64,000 nucleotides of DNA, from NCBI GenBank assembly GCA_041395665.1, contig JAWLAB010000007.1, positions 1 to 64,000 of the forward strand. Direction: 5' to 3'. The notes under the pieces were generated by a model. The model saw only the letters and a program-made list of their open reading frames with translations. It did not search any database and was not told the DNA's origin. The position numbers and the translations under genes were made by a program. This document shows positions 62,599 to 64,000 of this stretch, piece by piece (the first letter of the stretch is position 1; each line of letters opens with the position of its first letter). This DNA is from Pseudomonadales bacterium. GTDB taxonomy: Bacteria > Pseudomonadota > Gammaproteobacteria > Pseudomonadales > UBA7239.

Positions 62599-64000
62599 GT
62601 CTAAGACCGCATATAAATTTCTACTGTTGTAGATTAGTGCCGCATAACATTCTTCCTTCGTGTCTAAGACCGCATATAAATTTCTACTGTTGTAGATTAG
62701 CGGCTTGCTCCCGATCATCAGTGACGTCTAAGACCGCATATAAATTTCTACTGTTGTAGATTAATTCATACCCTTGCCTTTCAGCTAAAGTGTCTAAGAC
62801 CGCATATAAATTTCTACTGTTGTAGATATGTCTGCAAGCGACCCAGCGTTATAAACGTCTAAGACCGCATATAAATTTCTACTGTTGTAGATACTGGCGC
62901 GTTGCTGGATGCAGGTAGGTCTAAGACCGCATATAAATTTCTACTGTTGTAGATATGGTAAAGTCGACGCGAGATAATCAGCTGTCTAAGACCGCATATA
63001 AATTTCTACTGTTGTAGATCGGAATGCAAGCCATTGCGAGGATAGGTCTAAGACCGCATATAAATTTCTACTGTTGTAGATGTAACTGTAGGTTGTTGTT
63101 GTGCTGTGTCTAAGACCGCATATAAATTTCTACTGTTGTAGATTCTACCCACTCTACCGATTCGGTTTCACGTCTAAGACCGCATATAAATTTCTACTGT
63201 TGTAGATGATGATGACTTGATTTAGATGCGCTTCTAAGACCGCATATAATTTCTACTGTTGTAGATTGTAGCTAGATAACTTTGTCGCATATGTCTAAGA
63301 CCGCATATAAATTTCTACTGTTGTAGATGCATCGTGGATCAGGATGAAGGAGGTGTCTAAGACCGCATATAAATTTCTACTGTTGTAGATAGCCATCGCG
63401 TCACGCTTTGCAATTTGTCAAGACCGCATATAAATTTCTACTGTTGTAGATATAACGTAGGTTGTTGTTGTGCTGTCTGTCTAAGACCGCATATAAATTT
63501 CTACTGTTGTAGATAGCAGATCGTTTCTAGCGCGCCCGCTGTCTAAGACCGCATATAAATTTCTACTGTTGTAGATTTCGACACGAACAAACTGCTTGTG
63601 CAGTCTAAGACCGCATATAAATTTCTACTGTTGTAGATTCCATAGTGTGTAGGTGCATAACAAGCGTCTAAGACCGCATATAAATTTCTACTGTTGTAGA
63701 TATCCAGCACCCTAGGCTTCTGTATGTGTCTAAGACCGCATATAAATTTCTACTGTTGTAGATATTTCTCACCTTCGCGCGTGACGATAAGTCTAAGACC
63801 GCATATAAATTTCTACTGTTGTAGATTTTGGTAGTTGCGCGTCCTTGCGCGAGGTCTAAGACCGCATATAAATTTCTACTGTTGTAGATGGAAGGTCAGT
63901 GCATAACGCGCTCAGGTCTAAGACCGCATATAAATTTCTACTGTTGTAGATTTTAGGTTTAGGCAAGAATGGCAATCGTCCGTGCGTATGTCTAAGACCG
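62599..64000 (+). CRISPR. Type V-A CRISPR array, 22 full repeats and a cut 23rd
   Basis: 36-bp repeat starting GTCTAAGACCGCATATA and ending AATTTCTACTGTTGTAGAT, whose TCTAC-TGTT-GTAGA hairpin is the Cas12a crRNA handle. Repeats start at 62599, 62662, 62726, 62792, 62857, 62919, 62984, 63046, 63108, 63172, 63232, 63293, 63355, 63417, 63479, 63541, 63603, 63666, 63728, 63791, 63854, 63916 and 63990 (11 bases, cut by the window edge). Repeat 11 (63232) has G1T and lacks one A of the AAA tract; repeat 14 (63417) lacks the T at position 4; both are 35 bp. The other 20 full repeats are identical. Spacers are 24-30 bp, mostly 26-27, except spacer 22 at 38 bp. Transcription is on the plus strand, away from cas2. 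Confidence 0.99.

Noticed and set aside
62544..62759. 71-codon frame before and into the CRISPR array, with AAGGAAAT before ATG
   Set aside because: Most of it is translated repeat (the same ten-residue piece recurs) and it ends inside a repeat; the segment is the leader.

Overview
The window is a stretch of gammaproteobacterial chromosome. Several of its gene blocks have the order known from Pseudomonas and its relatives: hisI-hisE-tatABC; gshB and tonB divergent from pilGHIJK-chpABC; tsaE-amiC-mutL; rsmI divergent from lpoA-yraN; and tsaC-hemF-aroE. No rRNA or tRNA gene was recognised, and the species cannot be named from this sequence alone. At the right-hand end a type V-A (Cas12a) CRISPR-Cas locus interrupts this ordinary background.

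Layout. 1-6.5 kb: a 5'-truncated membrane protein, a 1,380-residue exported/membrane protein of unknown function with an internal duplication, and a frame-broken patatin-family gene coupled to it. 6.6-8.4 kb: typA (bipA) on the minus strand, with its C-terminal third split over several frames. 8.6-11.0 kb: an MBOAT acyltransferase gene with an internal deletion, followed by its SGNH-like partner. 11.1-16.8 kb: hisI-hisE-tatABC, a membrane protein, a small acidic protein and gshA. 16.8-21.7 kb (minus): a TPP-riboswitch-led thiD-thiC-nudF-cpdA-yqiA run. 21.8-27.1 kb: tolC, then ruvX, a membrane protein, tonB and gshB on the minus strand. 27.4-40.8 kb: the Pil-Chp chemosensory operon that controls type IV pili, whose giant histidine kinase ChpA contains a perfect 21-copy GAAACA microsatellite. 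40.8-44.7 kb: tsaE, amiC and mutL. 44.7-51.2 kb: a second, intact SGNH/MBOAT pair, a DUF6316-like gene, a methyltransferase, a sulfatase with a lectin-like tail, and rsmI. 51.3-55.8 kb: lpoA, yraN, tsaC, hemF and aroE.

55.9-64.0 kb is the accessory region: a BRO-N phage-type protein, a weak terminator, cas12a (1,292 aa, all catalytic and crRNA-processing residues present), cas4, cas1, cas2 (one extra T breaks its frame), a 142-bp leader, and a CRISPR array of 22 complete repeats plus a 23rd cut by the window edge. The mature crRNA handle encoded by the repeats equals the Francisella novicida Cas12a handle. The only two length-variant repeats both keep the handle intact. Spacers 8 and 14 are near duplicates that differ mainly in the Cas12a seed. 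The cas genes are visibly richer in A+T than the flanking chromosome, which suggests acquisition by transfer.

Caution on data quality: between about 5.7 and 7.3 kb many frameshifts cluster in two unrelated adjacent genes, one of them (typA) highly conserved. This looks more like local sequence error than biology, and it lowers confidence that the single-base break in cas2 is real.
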